64,000 bases of DNA from Caldicellulosiruptor hydrothermalis 108 (GTDB lineage Bacteria > Bacillota > Thermoanaerobacteria > Caldicellulosiruptorales > Caldicellulosiruptoraceae): the NCBI RefSeq assembly GCF_000166355.1, contig NC_014652.1, positions 960,001 through 1,024,000 of the forward strand, in the 5' to 3' direction. The notes beneath the pieces are model-generated. The model worked only from the letters and a program-made list of their open reading frames with translations, had not been told where the DNA came from and made no database searches. Positions 62,790-64,000 of the stretch are shown here, one piece after another. Within the stretch, counting starts at the first letter, position 1. Each line of letters opens with the position of its first letter. A program made the position numbers and the translations under genes.

Positions 62790-62993
62790 ATGAGAAAAGC
62801 GGTATTGGACAAAAACATGTGTGACAGATCACCCTTTTGTCCTGCTTCGCGTTCGTGCAAGTTTGGTGCAATAAAAAGAAATGTAAGAGGATTTTTTGAT
62901 GTAGAGATTGAAATTGACAAAGAAAAGTGTACAGGATGCGGCGTATGTACGAAGTTTTGTCCGCAGGGAGCTATAAAGATTGTTGAAGAGTAG
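62790..62993 (+). CDS. Ferredoxin-like 4Fe-4S protein
   Basis: 67 residues. One classical cluster motif, C-x2-C-x2-C-x3-CP at Cys47, 50, 53 and 57 (CTGCGVCTKFCPQ). The N-terminal cysteines 11, 17 and 23 are spaced C-x5-C-x5-C and do not form a standard second cluster. It probably carries electrons in the operon's sulfur chemistry. The ATG is preceded by AAGGAGA at 13 bases, a long distance, so the start is moderately certain. csoR follows 11 bases after the stop. Confidence 0.85.
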   Translation: MRKAVLDKNMCDRSPFCPASRSCKFGAIKRNVRGFFDVEIEIDKEKCTGCGVCTKFCPQGAIKIVEE

Positions 62994-63004
62994 GTGACGC
63001 TGAG

Positions 63005-63262
63005 GTGCCTGAAAATGAAAGGAAAGAAGAGGTTCTTTCAAGACTTAAAAATATCAAAGGGCACATAGAAGGAATTATTAAAATGGTGGAAGAAGAAAAA
63101 GAATGTGAAGAGGTTATGCTCCAGATAATTGCTGTCAAGAAAGCTTTGGAAAAAGTGGGATATTATATAATAGAAAGCCATGCTGAAAAGTGCTTGTCAG
63201 ATGTCGAGAACAAGGCTCAGATTCAAAAAATTTTGAATATCATGATGAAATTTTTAAGTTGA
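63005..63262 (+). CDS. CsoR-family metal/persulfide-sensing repressor
   Basis: 85 residues from GTG at 63005 (TAGGTGA 7 bases upstream). The DUF156 four-helix fold shows LKNIKGHIEGIIKMVEE at the start. Cys34, His59 and Cys63 occupy the Cys-His-Cys positions of the copper sensor CsoR (spacings 25 and 4), whereas CstR persulfide sensors lack that His. Yet the operon carries tusA and a dsrE-like gene, as in CstR systems. The ligand therefore cannot be assigned from sequence. The operator at 62735 is its probable target. Confidence 0.85.
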   Translation: MPENERKEEVLSRLKNIKGHIEGIIKMVEEEKECEEVMLQIIAVKKALEKVGYYIIESHAEKCLSDVENKAQIQKILNIMMKFLS

Positions 63263-63445
63263 AAGGTAAAGTTGGTATCTATTTTTCTCCTGTTGAATGC
63301 TTAAAAGCTTTTGTGTTCAAAAATGTTATTATTTTAACAATCTGATTTTAAAAAATTTTTTTGCAGAAGTTTGTTAAATAAATCTCATGCAAATGGGGTA
63401 ACAATATAAAAGGTAAAAATAAAAATTTATGGAGGTGCGATCAAG
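63263..63445. other. AT-rich intergenic stretch between csoR and tusA
   Basis: No gene seen. It holds one half-site-like ATGGGGTA near 63390, with no matching C-run arm, and no convincing promoter or terminator. tusA could be reached by readthrough from 62690 or have its own weak promoter. Confidence 0.5.
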
Positions 63446-63670
63446 ATGGCAGAATATTTTATTGATGCAAAAGGGCTTCAGTGTCCAGGACCTATTACCC
63501 AGCTTTTTAAACAAATGAAGGAAGCACAAAGTGGAGATGTTGTAACAATTGAAGTGACAGACCCAGCGTTCAAACGTGATGTTGAGAGCTGGTGTAAAAA
63601 GACAAAGAATGAGCTTTTGGAGCTCAAAGAAGAAAATGGTGTAATTCAGGCAAAGATTAAAAAGGCTTAA
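63446..63670 (+). CDS. TusA-like sulfurtransferase
   Basis: 74 residues, the SirA/TusA fold, with the sulfur-carrying cysteine in the CPGP motif (GLQCPGPITQLFKQMK, Cys13). A second Cys (WCKK) lies near residue 50. TusA-type proteins accept persulfide sulfur and hand it on. ATGGAGGTG precedes the ATG. It is 183 bases after csoR and 16 bases before the DsrE-like gene. Confidence 0.93.
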   Translation: MAEYFIDAKGLQCPGPITQLFKQMKEAQSGDVVTIEVTDPAFKRDVESWCKKTKNELLELKEENGVIQAKIKKA

Positions 63671-63686
63671 AAGTGGGTGAGAAGAT

Positions 63687-64000
63687 TATGAGAGAAGACA
63701 AAAAGACAATCATTGTGTTTTCAAACGACATGGACAAGGTTATGGCAGCATTTGTAATTGCAACTGGTGCTGCTGCAATGGGCGATGAGGTCACAATGTT
63801 TTTTACATTCTGGGGTTTGAACGTTTTGAGAGACGCGAAAAAGAAAGCACAAGGAAAATCATTCTTAGAAAAAATGTTCGGTGCTATGATGCCAAAAGGG
63901 GTTGAAAAACTCCCGCTTTCCAAGATGAACTTTTTAGGGATTGGTCCAAAGCTTATGAAATATATGATGAAAAAGAAAAATGTGATGATGTTACCTGAGA
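63687..64000 (+). CDS. DsrE/DsrF-family protein, N-terminal part (cut by window end)
   Basis: About 104 residues are visible. TIIVFSNDMDKVMAAFVIATGAAAMGDEV and MFFTFWGLNVLR match the DsrE2-type small proteins with membrane-like hydrophobicity; a Met/Lys-rich region follows (KMFGAMMPKGVEKL). DsrE relatives accept or bind persulfide sulfur, usually with TusA. The conserved functional cysteine normally near residue 110-120 would be beyond the window. ATG at 63687 has GGGTGAG 7-8 bases upstream. Confidence 0.88.

Noticed and set aside
62524-62793. Open frame of 89 codons overlapping the htrA start and sulfur operon promoter
   Set aside because: It runs antisense through htrA's signal peptide, then over the promoter and operator; no ribosome site; protein looks random. 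Not a gene.
63380-63400. Second CsoR-type operator before tusA
   Set aside because: Only one G-run half-site (ATGGGGTA) is present, with no C-run arm at the right distance.
1-64000. tRNA, rRNA, CRISPR, transposon or prophage
   Set aside because: No cloverleaf-type gene, regular spaced repeats, transposase motif or phage gene was seen.

Overview
The window reads as chromosome from a low-GC, Gram-positive, anaerobe-type Firmicute of the class Clostridia. The evidence is the Gram-positive PolC replicase, the gene order rpsB-tsf-pyrH-frr-uppS-cdsA-dxr-rseP-ispG-(GT)-polC, MurT/GatD, PPi-type phosphofructokinase, alpha/beta SASP with Gpr, and lysine/glutamate/isoleucine-rich proteins. Overall look and the lone MsmK-type sugar ATPase suggest a thermophile close to Caldicellulosiruptor; that name is an inference, not a sequence match. 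Genes are densely packed, many are translationally coupled, GTG and TTG starts are common, and no gap exceeds about 300 bases. I saw no insertion sequence, prophage, CRISPR array, rRNA or tRNA gene.

Layout. 1-4435 (minus strand): start of a PPi-dependent phosphofructokinase, RqcH, an O-antigen-ligase-type membrane protein, a small membrane protein and a DUF4330 protein. 4602-7041 (plus): a TuaH-like glycosyltransferase and a nucleotide-sugar dehydrogenase; with the divergent O-antigen-ligase-type gene they look like a small teichuronic-acid or polysaccharide locus. 7164-19954: a structured rpsB leader and the translation / isoprenoid / phospholipid / PolC block. 19985-23499: ThiN, a GlsB-like protein, the MsmK-type sugar ATPase and a CdaR/PucR regulator. 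23518-28760: ftsE-ftsX, a LytM coiled-coil hydrolase, an S41 protease and a MinJ-like PDZ membrane protein, a division and cell-wall cluster.

29247-37861 is dominated by sporulation and germination genes: SpoIIQ-like, SleB, YpeB, SspF-type SASP (short and easily missed), Gpr, SpoIIP, a SpoIIM-like protein and XerD, with a UgtP-like glycolipid synthase on the other strand. A YtxC homologue lies further on at 57072. 37952-40025 is murT-gatD (lipid II amidation).

40104-51050 is one long nucleoside uptake and salvage unit: promoter and palindromic operator, BMP-type binding protein, MTA phosphorylase, ABC ATPase, two permeases, GntR/UTRA regulator, cytidine deaminase, XapX protein, pyrimidine-nucleoside phosphorylase, DeoC, DeoB and PunA. 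It imports nucleosides, splits them to bases and (deoxy)ribose-1-phosphate, and feeds the sugars into central metabolism. 51188-55536 is a compact chemotaxis set, cheY-cheA-cheW-mcp.

55680-59493 holds an ECF S component coupled to a GME-fold protein, YtxC, YerC and an RNA methyltransferase. 59578-62585 (minus) is an HtrA protease followed by a secreted protein that I read as three PsbP-like repeats. 62690-64000 starts a CsoR/CstR-family sulfur-transfer operon: ferredoxin-like protein, CsoR-type sensor, TusA, DsrE-like protein (cut by the window end), with a C-run/G-run operator just after the promoter. The most interesting points are that last operon, the HtrA / triple-PsbP pair, the sporulation set, the nested operator of the nucleoside operon, and the rpsB leader RNA.
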